Shown here: positions 1 through 9,736 of the stretch, one piece after another
Numbering within the stretch: position 1 is the stretch's first letter
Layout: each line of letters starts with the position of its first letter
Assembly: GCF_017876515.1 (NCBI RefSeq)
Contig: NZ_JAGIOC010000001.1
Location: 4,340,001 to 4,404,000 of the forward strand
Origin: Brachybacterium fresconis
GTDB lineage: Bacteria; Actinomycetota; Actinomycetes; Actinomycetales; Dermabacteraceae
Length of the DNA: 64,000 nucleotides
Direction of reading: 5' to 3'
Position numbers and translations under genes: made by a program
The notes under the pieces: generated by a model
Seen by the model: the letters and a program-made list of their open reading frames with translations, nothing else
Told to the model about the DNA's origin: nothing
Database searches by the model: none

Positions 1-473
1 ACGGCGGTGGGGCCGACGAGGTCCGAGGCGACCACGCTCACGGTGCGCGCCGGATGCGCCCGGCGCTGGGCGAGCAGATCGACGCGCACCTCGCCCTTCG
101 CGTCCCGCGGCGACGGCCCGGCGCCCTCGACGAGATCGGAGGCCTCGCCCTGGAAGGCGTACATCGACTCGGGGAAGACGACGGGAAGCCCGCGCTCCGC
201 GGCCGCGTCGAGCACCGCCTTCTCCCGCGGGGGCAGCTCGCGCCGCCAGACCCGGGCGTCGTAGACCGCGTGGAAGCTCGCGTGGATCGCCTCGGCTCCC
301 TCGAACGCCTCGGCGAGCACGTGCGGATCGAGGAGGTCGCCGGTGACGCGGCGGATGCCCGGGGAGGGCTCTCGCGGCGAGCGGCGCAGCACGGTGACGG
401 TATCGCCGTCGGCGAGGGCGCGGTCGATGATGGCGCGCCCGATCTGTCCTTCTCCGATGACCAGATGATGCAT
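1..473 (-). CDS. NAD-dependent epimerase/dehydratase family protein, 3' part outside window
   Basis: Partial gene read from an ATG at 473 leftwards off the edge of the window (about 157 residues visible). The N-terminus MHHLVIGEGQIGRAI is a Rossmann nucleotide-binding start (GxGxxG variant GEGQIG), followed by the pattern of atypical short-chain/NmrA-like epimerases (VTGDLLDP, later FPESMYAFQG). A GGAGGT ribosome site lies six bases before the ATG. The gene is divergent from the TetR regulator at 581, and the shared 107-bp gap holds two matching palindromes, so it is a probable target of that regulator. The substrate cannot be told from sequence. Confidence 0.8.
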   Translation of the reverse strand, partial: MHHLVIGEGQIGRAIIDRALADGDTVTVLRRSPREPSPGIRRVTGDLLDPHVLAEAFEGAEAIHASFHAVYDARVWRRELPPREKAVLDAAAERGLPVVFPESMYAFQGEASDLVEGAGPSPRDAKGEVRVDLLAQRRAHPARTVSVVASDLVGPTA

Positions 474-491
474 GATGACCTCCACAATAAT

Positions 492-570
492 GAGAGCAGT
501 GCTCTCGGTTGTGGGAACAGTGAACACCGCTCTCGGCCCCACGTCAAGAGCAGTGCTCTCGGTTGTGGGA
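492..570. promoter_or_regulatory. Pair of repeated palindromic operators between epimerase and tetR
   Basis: A 24-bp word occurs exactly twice (493-516 and 547-570), 54 bp apart start to start. Each copy begins with an inverted repeat: GAGAGCAGTGCTCTC at 492-506 (7+1+7, perfect) and AGAGCAGTGCTCT at 547-559 (6+1+6, perfect). The second copy ends 10 bp before the tetR start codon. Size and symmetry fit a TetR dimer site. I infer autoregulation plus control of the divergent epimerase. Confidence 0.7.
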
Positions 571-580
571 GAATGGGGTC

Positions 581-1405
581 ATGAACACCTCGCAGACGAC
601 GACGGAGCAGAAGCCCTCGACCCCACGGACCTCGCGCGCTCTGGCACGTGAGCGCACCCTGGATCGCATCGTCGAGCTCGGGAACGCCCAGCTCGCCGAG
701 TGCGGCGCGGCGGAGCTCAGCGTCCGCGAGATCGCCCGGGGGCTGGGGATGGTCTCCTCGGCGATCTACCGCTACGTGAGCTGCCGCGAAGAGCTGCTCA
801 CCCTGCTGATCGTCGATGCCTACGGCGATCTCGCCGACACCGTGGACGAGGCGGTCGAGCAGGCGGGCCGCGATCCGCGGACGCGCTTCCTCGCGCTGGC
901 GCGGGCGATGGTGGCCTGGGCGATCGCGCACCCCGAGCGCTGGACCCTCCTGTACGGCACGCCTGTGAGCGACTACGACGCCCCGGCCGAGGCCACCAAC
1001 GCCGACGGCACCCGGGTGATGGCCGCCGTGCTCGCCATCGCGGCCGACGCGGCGGGCGTGGCGGGCGCGGCGGGCGCCGCGGGATCTGTGGGCTCGGACG
1101 GCTCGGCCGAGTCGGTCGGAGCGGATGGCTCGGACGGATCGGACGGAGCGGCGGAATCCGCCGGAGGGCGCCCCGCCGTGCAGGTCACCCCGGAGGTGCA
1201 GTCCCTGCTGGAGACCCACCTCGCCGAATTCGCCGTGCAGGCCGACGCCGTCGTCGCCCTGCGCGCCGTGACCGCCTGGAGCAGTCTCGTGGGGGTCGTC
1301 AGCGCCCACGTGTTCGGACAGCTCGGGGCCGACGCCGTCGCGGTCGGCGAGCAGATGCTCGACAGTCAGGTGGAGATGCTCGCGGAGCTCGTCATCGGGA
1401 GCTGA
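581..1405 (+). CDS. TetR/AcrR family regulator with C-terminal WHG-type domain
   Basis: A 274-residue regulator. The N-terminal helix-turn-helix is visible at about residues 27-72 (LSVREIARGLGMVSSAIYRY), followed by an all-helical ligand domain with the AIAHPERWTLLYGTPV stretch seen in WHG-domain TetR proteins. An Ala/Gly/Ser/Asp-rich insert (about residues 153-194, repeated GSDGS/AGAAG words) interrupts the C-terminal domain and makes the protein longer than the usual 200-220 residues. The start at 581 is preferred over an in-frame GTG at 563 because GGGAGA precedes it and because 563 lies inside the operator repeat. Likely controls itself and the divergent epimerase through the two upstream palindromes; effector unknown. 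Confidence 0.88.
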   Translation: MNTSQTTTEQKPSTPRTSRALARERTLDRIVELGNAQLAECGAAELSVREIARGLGMVSSAIYRYVSCREELLTLLIVDAYGDLADTVDEAVEQAGRDPRTRFLALARAMVAWAIAHPERWTLLYGTPVSDYDAPAEATNADGTRVMAAVLAIAADAAGVAGAAGAAGSVGSDGSAESVGADGSDGSDGAAESAGGRPAVQVTPEVQSLLETHLAEFAVQADAVVALRAVTAWSSLVGVVSAHVFGQLGADAVAVGEQMLDSQVEMLAELVIGS

Positions 1406-1769
1406 ACCGCTCCGCCTCGTCGCGGTCTCCGCGGCCCCCCTGGTTCTCGCGGCACCGTCGGCCGCCGCGCTCCCAAGCGGCCAGGGCGATGTGTGCCGCG
1501 GACGACAGGGACCTCGGTTCGCGCAGCCGTGCCCCGTCGGCCTCCGGGGAGACGACCACCCAGCGGGCCCGTCCTCGCCGGCGCATCCGCCCGATCTCGA
1601 TCGCCCGTCCCGCGGGCAGCGGGAGGAGCAGGGCGCCGCTCGGCCCGAACTCAATCACGGTGGCGAGCTCGGGTCGCAGGTCCAGCAGGTGGGCGCGGAT
1701 CTGTTCCCGCTCGTCCGGGATGGCGCCGCCGCCCGGCGGGTGTGCGAGGACCGATCCTCTCGTGGTCAT
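1392..1769 (-). CDS. Hypothetical protein, 125 aa
   Basis: An open frame on the minus strand whose end overlaps the 3' end of the tetR gene by 14 bp. The middle part (IEFGPSGALLLPLPAGRAIEIGRMRRRGRARWVVVSPEADG) has the alternating hydrophobic/charged pattern of a folded beta protein, and the C-terminus is Arg/Gly-rich. No family recognised. It fills the only space between tetR and fmdB, which is why I keep it, but the long convergent overlap lowers confidence. Confidence 0.45.
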   Translation of the reverse strand: MTTRGSVLAHPPGGGAIPDEREQIRAHLLDLRPELATVIEFGPSGALLLPLPAGRAIEIGRMRRRGRARWVVVSPEADGARLREPRSLSSAAHIALAAWERGGRRCRENQGGRGDRDEAERFSSR

Positions 1770-1897
1770 GCGACGACCCTAGGGAGGGGGTCCGACACGC
1801 GAACGGCACCCCGGGTCCCGTCGGCGCGCGCTGGCTCTTTCCGAGGGCGGATCCTACGATGGCGGCAGTATGTGAACTGAGTCACCAGGAGGTCGGC

Positions 1898-2185
1898 GTG
1901 CCGCTGTACGAATTCCGCTGCGAGAACTCCCATCTGCACGAGCTGATGATGCCGCTGGCCGCCGCGGACCGCAGCGCGGCCTGCCCCGAGTGCGGATCAT
2001 CGGCCTCGCGGCTGATCAGCTCGCCCGCTCTCTCCCGCCTCGGGTCGCAGCGCGCCCGGCTGATCGAGAGCACTGCATCGAGCGCGCAGGCCCCGACCGT
2101 CGTCGACCATGTGCCCGGTGCCGGGTCCGCCCGTCCTGCCCGCACCACGCACGACCCGCGCCACGCGCGCCTGCCGCGCCCCTGA
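1898..2185 (+). CDS. fmdB: FmdB family zinc-ribbon protein
   Basis: A 95-residue protein starting at GTG 1898, with AGGAGG five bases upstream. The start PLYEFRCENSH and the later CPECGSSASRLIS match the FmdB/CxxC_CxxC_SSSS family, small regulators linked to formamidase/acetamidase genes. The first zinc half-site is unusual: only one Cys (RCENSH) where CxxC is normal, so His may be a ligand. The C-terminal third is disordered-looking and basic. It lies 57 bp upstream of fmdA on the same strand, the classical fmdB-fmdA order, so a role in expression of the amidase is likely. Confidence 0.82.
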   Translation: MPLYEFRCENSHLHELMMPLAAADRSAACPECGSSASRLISSPALSRLGSQRARLIESTASSAQAPTVVDHVPGAGSARPARTTHDPRHARLPRP

Positions 2186-2242
2186 GGCCGGCCCCGGACC
2201 TGACGGCGCCGCCCTCGGCCCGTCGCTGTGGAAGGAGAGATC

Positions 2243-3499
2243 ATGCCCGAGAACGTCTTCCCGCTGGATTCCACCACCCCCTTCACCGAGCAGAAGATCC
2301 TGGGACACAACCGGTGGCACCCCGACATCCCGCCCGCGGTGAGCGTGCGCCCGGGGGACACCTTCCGCGTCGACTGCCGCGAGTGGTTCGACGGCTACAT
2401 CAAGGACGACGACTCCGCCGAGGACATCGCGACCGCGCCCCTGCACACGGTGCACACCCTCTCCGGGCCGTTCCGCATCGAGGGGGCGAAGCCCGGGGAC
2501 CTGCTGGTCGTCGACATCCTCGACGTCGGACCCATCCCGCAGGAGGACTCCGGGCCGCTGGCCGGGCAGGGCTGGGGCTACACCGGCATCTTCGCCAAGC
2601 GCAACGGCGGCAGCTTCCTGACCGACGAGTTCCCCGACGCCTACAAGGCGGTGTGGGACTTCCACGGCGACCGCGCGACCTCCCGGCACGTCCCCGGGGT
2701 GGAGTTCACCGGGATGATCCACCCGGGACTGATGGGCACCGCGCCGTCGCCCGAGCTGCTGAAGCGCTGGAACGACCGCGAGGCCGCGCTGATCGCGACC
2801 GACCCGGACCGCGTCCCCGCCCTCGCCCTGCCTCCGGAGCCCGACGGCGCGATCCTCGGCGCGGTGGGCGATGCCGACCACGCTCGGGTAGCAGGGGAAG
2901 GTGCCCGCACCGCCCCGCCGCGGGAGAACGGCGGCAACCAGGACATCAAGAACCTCACCAAGGGCACCCGGATCTTCTATCCCGTGTTCGTCGACGGCGC
3001 GAACTTCTCCGTCGGGGACCTGCACTTCTCCCAGGGCGACGGCGAGATCACCTTCTGCGGCGGCATCGAGATGGGCGGCTTCCTCGATCTCCACGTCGAC
3101 GTCATCGACGGCGGCATGGAGAAGTACGGCGTCAGCGAGAACGCGATCTTCATGCCCGGCAACACGGCGCCGCAGCACAGCCAGTGGCTGTCCTTCTCCG
3201 GCACCTCGGTCACCCTCGACGGCGAGCAGCGCTACCTCGACTCGCATCTGGCCTACCAGCGGGCGTGCCTGCACGCGATCGAGTACCTGTCGATGTTCGG
3301 CTGGTCGAAGGAGCAGGCCTACCTGCTGCTCGGCGCGGCCCCGATCGAGGGCAGGTTCTCCGGCGTCGTGGACATCCCCAACGCCTGCGCGACGGTGTAC
3401 CTGCCGCTGGACATCTTCGACATCGACATCCGCCCCGGGACGGGCGAGGTCCCGCAGATCGATCCCGGGATCGGGGCGCCCCGCGCGAGCGTGGGCTGA
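2243..3499 (+). CDS. fmdA: Formamidase/acetamidase
   Basis: A 418-residue enzyme of the FmdA_AmdA family, which hydrolyses formamide or short aliphatic amides to ammonia and the acid. Family landmarks: HNRWHPDIPP near the start, TVHTLSGPFRIEGAKPGDLLVV, the GQGWGYTGIF loop, NGGNQDIKNL, and the metal-site region GDLHFSQGDGEITFCGGIEMGG. The ATG at 2243 follows AAGGAGA; an in-frame GTG five codons upstream (2228) is less likely. Downstream of fmdB, probably co-transcribed. Length is normal. It would supply nitrogen from amides. Confidence 0.93.
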   Translation: MPENVFPLDSTTPFTEQKILGHNRWHPDIPPAVSVRPGDTFRVDCREWFDGYIKDDDSAEDIATAPLHTVHTLSGPFRIEGAKPGDLLVVDILDVGPIPQEDSGPLAGQGWGYTGIFAKRNGGSFLTDEFPDAYKAVWDFHGDRATSRHVPGVEFTGMIHPGLMGTAPSPELLKRWNDREAALIATDPDRVPALALPPEPDGAILGAVGDADHARVAGEGARTAPPRENGGNQDIKNLTKGTRIFYPVFVDGANFSVGDLHFSQGDGEITFCGGIEMGGFLDLHVDVIDGGMEKYGVSENAIFMPGNTAPQHSQWLSFSGTSVTLDGEQRYLDSHLAYQRACLHAIEYLSMFGWSKEQAYLLLGAAPIEGRFSGVVDIPNACATVYLPLDIFDIDIRPGTGEVPQIDPGIGAPRASVG

Positions 3500-3515
3500 G
3501 ACCACGGGCGGCGGG

Positions 3516-4289
3516 CTACGGAGCGACGGAGCCGCTCAGCGCCCGGGCCCACATCGCCTCGTGCGCGGCGACGAAGCCGGCCGCCCTGCGCCAGTGCTCA
3601 CCGTGACCCTCGACGAACATCGACCCCCACGGCTCGCGGCCGGTGGCGTGCGAGGTCCGCAGCAGTTCATGCATCGCCTCGGTGCGCTCGACCATCGCGC
3701 GGGGGAGCCTTGCGCGGAGTTCGGCATCGGCCCCGTAGCCGTCCACGAGGGCCGCGAGACTCGCTGCAGACTCCTCGGGCGCGGCGGAGGCGTCGTTCAC
3801 CGTGAAGGCCTGCGCCGAGCAGGCGAGGTCCCACAGCCGGGTGCTCGGGGACGCCCCGTCCCAGTCGATGAACATCCAGCGCTCGCCGAGGAGCAGGTTC
3901 CACGGGGTGAGGTCCCCGTGGCAGAGAAGATCCGCCGTCCCGTCAGGCACTGGGAGCAGTGGTTCCCACGGCGCCGGGGCCGACGGCACGAAGCCCTCGC
4001 AGGCATCGTGGATCGAGCGGATCAGCTGCCCGACGCGCCCGAGCTCGGCGAGCGACAGGGGAGGGGAGTGCAGGGCGAGGCTTCCGGGCACGAACTCCAG
4101 GATCTGGCGCCCCCGCTCGTCGCGCCCCCGCGGTTCGGGCACGTCGACCCCCGCTGCGGCCACAGTGCGCATGAGCTCGTGGACGGCGGGGGTCGTCGGC
4201 TCCCAGGGTTTGCGCACGGTGTCGCCGAGGCGCACGACGCCGGCGGTGGCGTTGCCGCCCTCGAGCGGCTGCTCGCAGTGCTCGGTCAT
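3516..4289 (-). CDS. Aminoglycoside phosphotransferase (APH) family protein
   Basis: A 257-residue kinase-like protein with the APH catalytic loop CHGDLTPWNLLLG (HGDxxxxN) and the metal-binding FIDWDGASPSTRLWDLA (IDWD). The start is placed at ATG 4289 (MTEHCEQPLEGG) because the frame upstream overlaps the promoter side of the next gene and has no family similarity. Members phosphorylate small hydroxylated substrates; resistance to aminoglycosides is only one of many roles and cannot be claimed here. Convergent with fmdA, divergent from the methyltransferase at 4414. Confidence 0.85.
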   Translation of the reverse strand: MTEHCEQPLEGGNATAGVVRLGDTVRKPWEPTTPAVHELMRTVAAAGVDVPEPRGRDERGRQILEFVPGSLALHSPPLSLAELGRVGQLIRSIHDACEGFVPSAPAPWEPLLPVPDGTADLLCHGDLTPWNLLLGERWMFIDWDGASPSTRLWDLACSAQAFTVNDASAAPEESAASLAALVDGYGADAELRARLPRAMVERTEAMHELLRTSHATGREPWGSMFVEGHGEHWRRAAGFVAAHEAMWARALSGSVAP

Positions 4290-4413
4290 CGCCCTACTGT
4301 AGGGCCACGTATCCCGATGGACAGGCCGGAAGGACACGACCGATGACGTCGCACCCCATCCCGAGCTCTCCCGGGCGCTGACGCCGGGGGCCCGGGTGGC
4401 TACTGTGACGGGT

Positions 4414-5190
4414 ATGGGCACCAGAGCGACGGACGGCAGCGCGGGAGATGCGGACTACGGCACGATCGGCGCCTCGTATGCGGGGTACCGACGGCCGGAC
4501 CCCCGGATCGCCGCGGTGATCACGAAAGCGCTCGGGGACTCCCGCACGGTGCTGAACCTCGGAGCGGGCGCCGGATCCTACGAACCGGCCGACCGAGAGG
4601 TGACGGCGGTCGAGCCCTCGGCCCAGATGCGCTCACAGCGCCCGGAGCACCTGCCGCGCGCCGTCGACGCGACCGCGGAGCAGCTTCCCTTCGCCGATGG
4701 CACCTTCGACGCCGCGATGACCACCTTCAGCGTCCACCAGTGGCGCGATCCCGAGGCCGGACTGCGCGAGATGCGCCGGGTGACCCGGGGTCCGGTCGTG
4801 ATCCTGACCTGCGACCCGACGCTCGTGGACCAGTTCTGGCTCACCGATTACGCCCCCGAGGTGACCGCCACCGAGGCCCGCCGCTACCCGAGCCTCGAGA
4901 CCCTCGCGGGCGCTCTGGGCGGGCGGACCCGCAGCACGGGCGTCCCGATCCCGCTGGACTGCACCGACGGTTTCCACGAGGCGTACTACGGCCGGCCCGA
5001 GAAGCTGCTGGATGCACAGGCGCGGCTCGCGTGCTCGGCCTGGAGCTTCGTGGCCGACGAGGTCCGTGAGCGATTCGTCCGGGAGCTGGCCTCAGACCTC
5101 GACAGCGGCGCCTGGGACGAGAAGCACGGCCAGCTGCGCACCCGCCCCGAGTACACCGGCTCGCTCGTCCTCGTGGTCTCGGAGCCCTGA
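4414..5190 (+). CDS. Class I SAM-dependent methyltransferase
   Basis: A 258-residue methyltransferase. Motif I is VLNLGAGAGSYE, the acidic motif II region is VTAVEPSAQM, and LPFADGTFDAAMTTFSVHQWRDP is the post-II motif of the Methyltransf_11 family. Start chosen at ATG 4414; an in-frame GTG at 4396 is possible. It is followed one base later by a small kinase gene (5192), so the two are probably translated together. Substrate unknown. Confidence 0.86.
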   Translation: MGTRATDGSAGDADYGTIGASYAGYRRPDPRIAAVITKALGDSRTVLNLGAGAGSYEPADREVTAVEPSAQMRSQRPEHLPRAVDATAEQLPFADGTFDAAMTTFSVHQWRDPEAGLREMRRVTRGPVVILTCDPTLVDQFWLTDYAPEVTATEARRYPSLETLAGALGGRTRSTGVPIPLDCTDGFHEAYYGRPEKLLDAQARLACSAWSFVADEVRERFVRELASDLDSGAWDEKHGQLRTRPEYTGSLVLVVSEP

Positions 5191-5191
5191 G

Positions 5192-5749
5192 ATGGATCGG
5201 CGGCCGTCGGCCCCGACCCTGATGCTGCTCAACGGTGCCCCCGGCAGCGGGAAATCCACGCTGGCCGCGTTGCTCGCAGCGGAGCGTCCGCTCGCCCTGG
5301 CGCTGGACATCGACTCGATCAAGCACTCCCTCGGCGGGTGGGACCAGGACCTGCAGACGTCCGGTCTGCAGGCTCGGCGCCTCGCCGTCGTCATGATCCG
5401 CCGGCACCTCGCCGACGGGCACGACGTCGTCCTCGGCCAGTATCTTGCGCGCACCCCGTTCCTCGAGGAGCTCGAGCAGCTCGCCGCGGACTGCGGGGCG
5501 AGGTTCGTCGAGGTGGCGCTGATGCTCGACGAGCGGAGCCTCGCCCGCCGTCTCCGCGGACGACTCGCAGCGCCCGACCGCGCCGAACAGGCGGCCAACG
5601 ACCGGTTCGTCGACCCCGAGGACGCTCCGCAGCTGGTCGCCTCGATCGAGCGGGTGCTCACGCAGCGCCCGCGGGCGCTGCGGGTCGACGCGGCGGGGAG
5701 CACGGAGGAGACGCTCTCGCTGGTGGACGCGCTGCTCGGATCCGACTGA
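5192..5749 (+). CDS. P-loop AAA/zeta-toxin-like small kinase
   Basis: A 185-residue P-loop protein with Walker A GAPGSGKST at about residues 15-23, and DIDSIKHSLGGW after it, as in shikimate/chloramphenicol-phosphotransferase-like kinases. It has the LVV-type lid region with RRLRGRL. It begins one base after the methyltransferase stop. A second gene of similar type occurs at 24166-24699, also beside a (broken) methyltransferase. Substrate not predictable. Confidence 0.8.
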   Translation: MDRRPSAPTLMLLNGAPGSGKSTLAALLAAERPLALALDIDSIKHSLGGWDQDLQTSGLQARRLAVVMIRRHLADGHDVVLGQYLARTPFLEELEQLAADCGARFVEVALMLDERSLARRLRGRLAAPDRAEQAANDRFVDPEDAPQLVASIERVLTQRPRALRVDAAGSTEETLSLVDALLGSD

Positions 5750-5768
5750 GCTCGATGGCGCCGCTGGA

Positions 5769-7493
<1,725 letters not shown>

Positions 7494-7641
7494 GGCACGA
7501 CCCTAGTCCTCGATCTTGAGTGCGGGGAAGGGACTCGCGCGCAGGGAACAACGCGCAGGGAGCGGGGAAGGGACCAGCGGACCGCAGCGCCGTGCGGCGG
7601 CGTGCCGTGCGAGGTCCGGCGGCTCAGGCTCCGTCGGCGAC

Positions 7642-8262
7642 TCAGGCTCGGTCGGCGATCGCGCGCAGGCCGGCGCTGTGCTCCGCCCACTGCTGCTGCG
7701 TCAGCTGCGGAAGATTGCTGGCGTCTGCTCTCATCCCGATGGAGCCGTCGAGCCCTTCGCGGATGATGTCGGCGTGCCCCGCGTGACGAGCCGTCTCCGC
7801 GAGGAGGTGGACCAGGAGGGTATGCAGCGTGGGCCGACGCCGCGCCTCGTGCCACCAGGGGACGTGGCCCGTGGCAGACAGCGGCAGCGAGAAGATGGCG
7901 GCATCGCCGTGCGCCCAGGCTCGTCGGTAGCCGTCCACGATGTCCGCGGACGATTCGTCGGCGTGGACCCACAGGTCCGCGAGCGCCCCCTCAGGATCCA
8001 GGTCCGAGGCGGAGTCCTGCGCGGCCTCGTCGGCTTCCCACGGCCATGGGTCGTCCAGGGAGCGGTCGAGGCATTCGCCGAGGTAGCCCAGCTCGGTCCA
8101 GGTCAGGTGTTTGACCAGCCCCAGCAACGACGTGCCGGTCGGTGTGGCGGGCCATCGCAGCTGTCGCTCGTCCAGCCCCTCGAGCTTGAACAGCATCACG
8201 TCCCGCTGCTCCTGCAGGTAGCGGTGCAGGGTCGCCCGTTCGGCCTCGTCGTCGTCGCTCAT
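7642..8262 (-). CDS. DinB family protein (DUF664 type)
   Basis: A 206-residue four-helix-bundle protein of the DinB/YfiT superfamily. Candidate metal histidines are in LLGLVKHLTWTELGY and AETARHAGHADIIRE, the typical spacing. The WPWEADE and HEARRRPTLHTLL segments fit DUF664 members. These act as metal-dependent thiol or other transferases, mostly uncharacterised. The last six codons including the stop are followed by a near-perfect tandem copy (7624-7641) in the 3' flank. Confidence 0.85.
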   Translation of the reverse strand: MSDDDEAERATLHRYLQEQRDVMLFKLEGLDERQLRWPATPTGTSLLGLVKHLTWTELGYLGECLDRSLDDPWPWEADEAAQDSASDLDPEGALADLWVHADESSADIVDGYRRAWAHGDAAIFSLPLSATGHVPWWHEARRRPTLHTLLVHLLAETARHAGHADIIREGLDGSIGMRADASNLPQLTQQQWAEHSAGLRAIADRA

Positions 8263-8413
8263 CTCGTGAGCGTAGTGACGCGGCTGCGGGGTCCGCGAGC
8301 GAATATCCGGGGCGCCGGGCCCGGGGCGCTGCGGCCCCGGTCAGAGCGCCGGTGTCGGTCGGCCCGGACGGTGCTCGCGCCGAGCCCGGGCCGGCCGATG
8401 GGATCCTGTCCGC

Positions 8414-9670
8414 TCAGCTGCGGTGCGCGGGACCCTCCTGGTGCAGGCTCGTGAAGCGGCTGAGCTGGGTGACGTGCTCCGGCGTGAGGTCCTTCAGGGT
8501 CGGGACCTGCAGCAGCTTCATGGTCCGCTCCACCTGCTCCGAGAGGATCTCGATCGCCCGATCGACCCCGTCCTGGCCGCCGGCCATCAGCCCGTAGAGG
8601 TACGCGCGACCGATCAGGGTGAAGTCGGCGCCCAGGGCGATCGCCGCGACGATGTCGGCCCCGTTGCGGATGCCGGTGTCGACGATGAGCTCGACGTCCT
8701 GGCCCACTTCGCGCGCCACCTCCGGCAGCAGCTGGAAGGGCACCGGGGCCCGGTCGAGCTGGCGCCCGCCGTGATTGGACAGCGCGATCGCGTCGACCCC
8801 GAGGTCGGCGAGCTTCTTCGCGTCCTCGACGGTCTGGACGCCCTTGACGGCGAACTTCCCGGGCCACATCGCGCGGATCTCGGCGAGGTCCTCGAAGTCG
8901 ATCGTGGGGTCCATCGCCGAATCCAGCAGCTCGCCGACGGTGCCGCCGGTCTCGGTCAGCGAGGCGAACTCGAGCTTCGCAGTGGTCAGGAAGTCCCACC
9001 ACCACCAGGGCCTCGGGATGGCGTTGAGCACGGTGCTGGGCGTGAGCTGCGGCGGGATCGAGAAGCCGTTGCGGGTGTCGCGCAGGCGGGCCCCGGCCAC
9101 CGGGGCGTCGACGGTGAAGAACAGCGTGTCGTAGCCGGCCTTCGCCGCACGCTCCACCAGGGCATAGGAGGTCTCGCGCTCCTTCATGACATAGAGCTGG
9201 AACCAGTTGCGCCCCAGCGGGTTGGCGTCCCGTACGTGCTCGATCGAGGTGGTGCCCAGCGTCGAGAGGGTGAAGGGGATCCCGGCGGCCCCGGCGGCAC
9301 CGGCACCCGCGACCTCACCCTCGGTCTGCATCAGCCGGGTGAAGCCGGTCGGGGCGATCCCGAAGGGCTGGGCGGAGCTGGCTCCGAGGATCTGCGTGGT
9401 GGTGTCGACCTGGGAGACGTCATGGAGGATCGAGGGGTGGAACTCGATGTCCTCGAAGGCCTCGATCGACCGGGCCATCGAGATCTCTCCCTCGGCGGCG
9501 CCGTCGGTGTAGTCGAAGGCTGCCGCGGGGGTTCGGCGCTTCGCGATCGACCGCAGGTCCTCGATGGTCAGCGCCGAGGCGAGACGGCGACGCTTCGGAT
9601 CGAGGTCGATCTTCTTGAACTTCATGAGCTCGAGGAGCTCGGCGGGCTGGGGGATCTGTCGCTTGACCAT
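8414..9670 (-). CDS. lldD: L-lactate dehydrogenase / alpha-hydroxy-acid oxidising flavoprotein
   Basis: A 418-residue FMN-dependent enzyme. It has the [12 protein letters not shown] start, the FMN-binding [12 protein letters not shown], the catalytic region [14 protein letters not shown] (SNHGGRQLD with the active-site His), and [31 protein letters not shown]. It oxidises L-lactate to pyruvate at the membrane, feeding electrons to quinone. It lies 66 bp downstream of the lactate permease on the same strand and AAGGAGAATT precedes the start, so the two form an lldP-lldD operon, probably under the FadR-type repressor at 11620. Confidence 0.92.
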   Translation of the reverse strand: MVKRQIPQPAELLELMKFKKIDLDPKRRRLASALTIEDLRSIAKRRTPAAAFDYTDGAAEGEISMARSIEAFEDIEFHPSILHDVSQVDTTTQILGASSAQPFGIAPTGFTRLMQTEGEVAGAGAAGAAGIPFTLSTLGTTSIEHVRDANPLGRNWFQLYVMKERETSYALVERAAKAGYDTLFFTVDAPVAGARLRDTRNGFSIPPQLTPSTVLNAIPRPWWWWDFLTTAKLEFASLTETGGTVGELLDSAMDPTIDFEDLAEIRAMWPGKFAVKGVQTVEDAKKLADLGVDAIALSNHGGRQLDRAPVPFQLLPEVAREVGQDVELIVDTGIRNGADIVAAIALGADFTLIGRAYLYGLMAGGQDGVDRAIEILSEQVERTMKLLQVPTLKDLTPEHVTQLSRFTSLHQEGPAHRS

Positions 9671-9736
9671 GGAATTCTCCTTCGTGGTGAGGACCTGATG
9701 GATCGTGGGTGGGCAGGGTGGGCGCGGGCGCTCGGG

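Noticed and set aside
38..1654. A 538-codon minus-strand frame overlapping the epimerase and tetR
   Set aside because: It is in a different frame from the epimerase and opposite to tetR; the Arg/Ser-rich translation has no recognisable domain.
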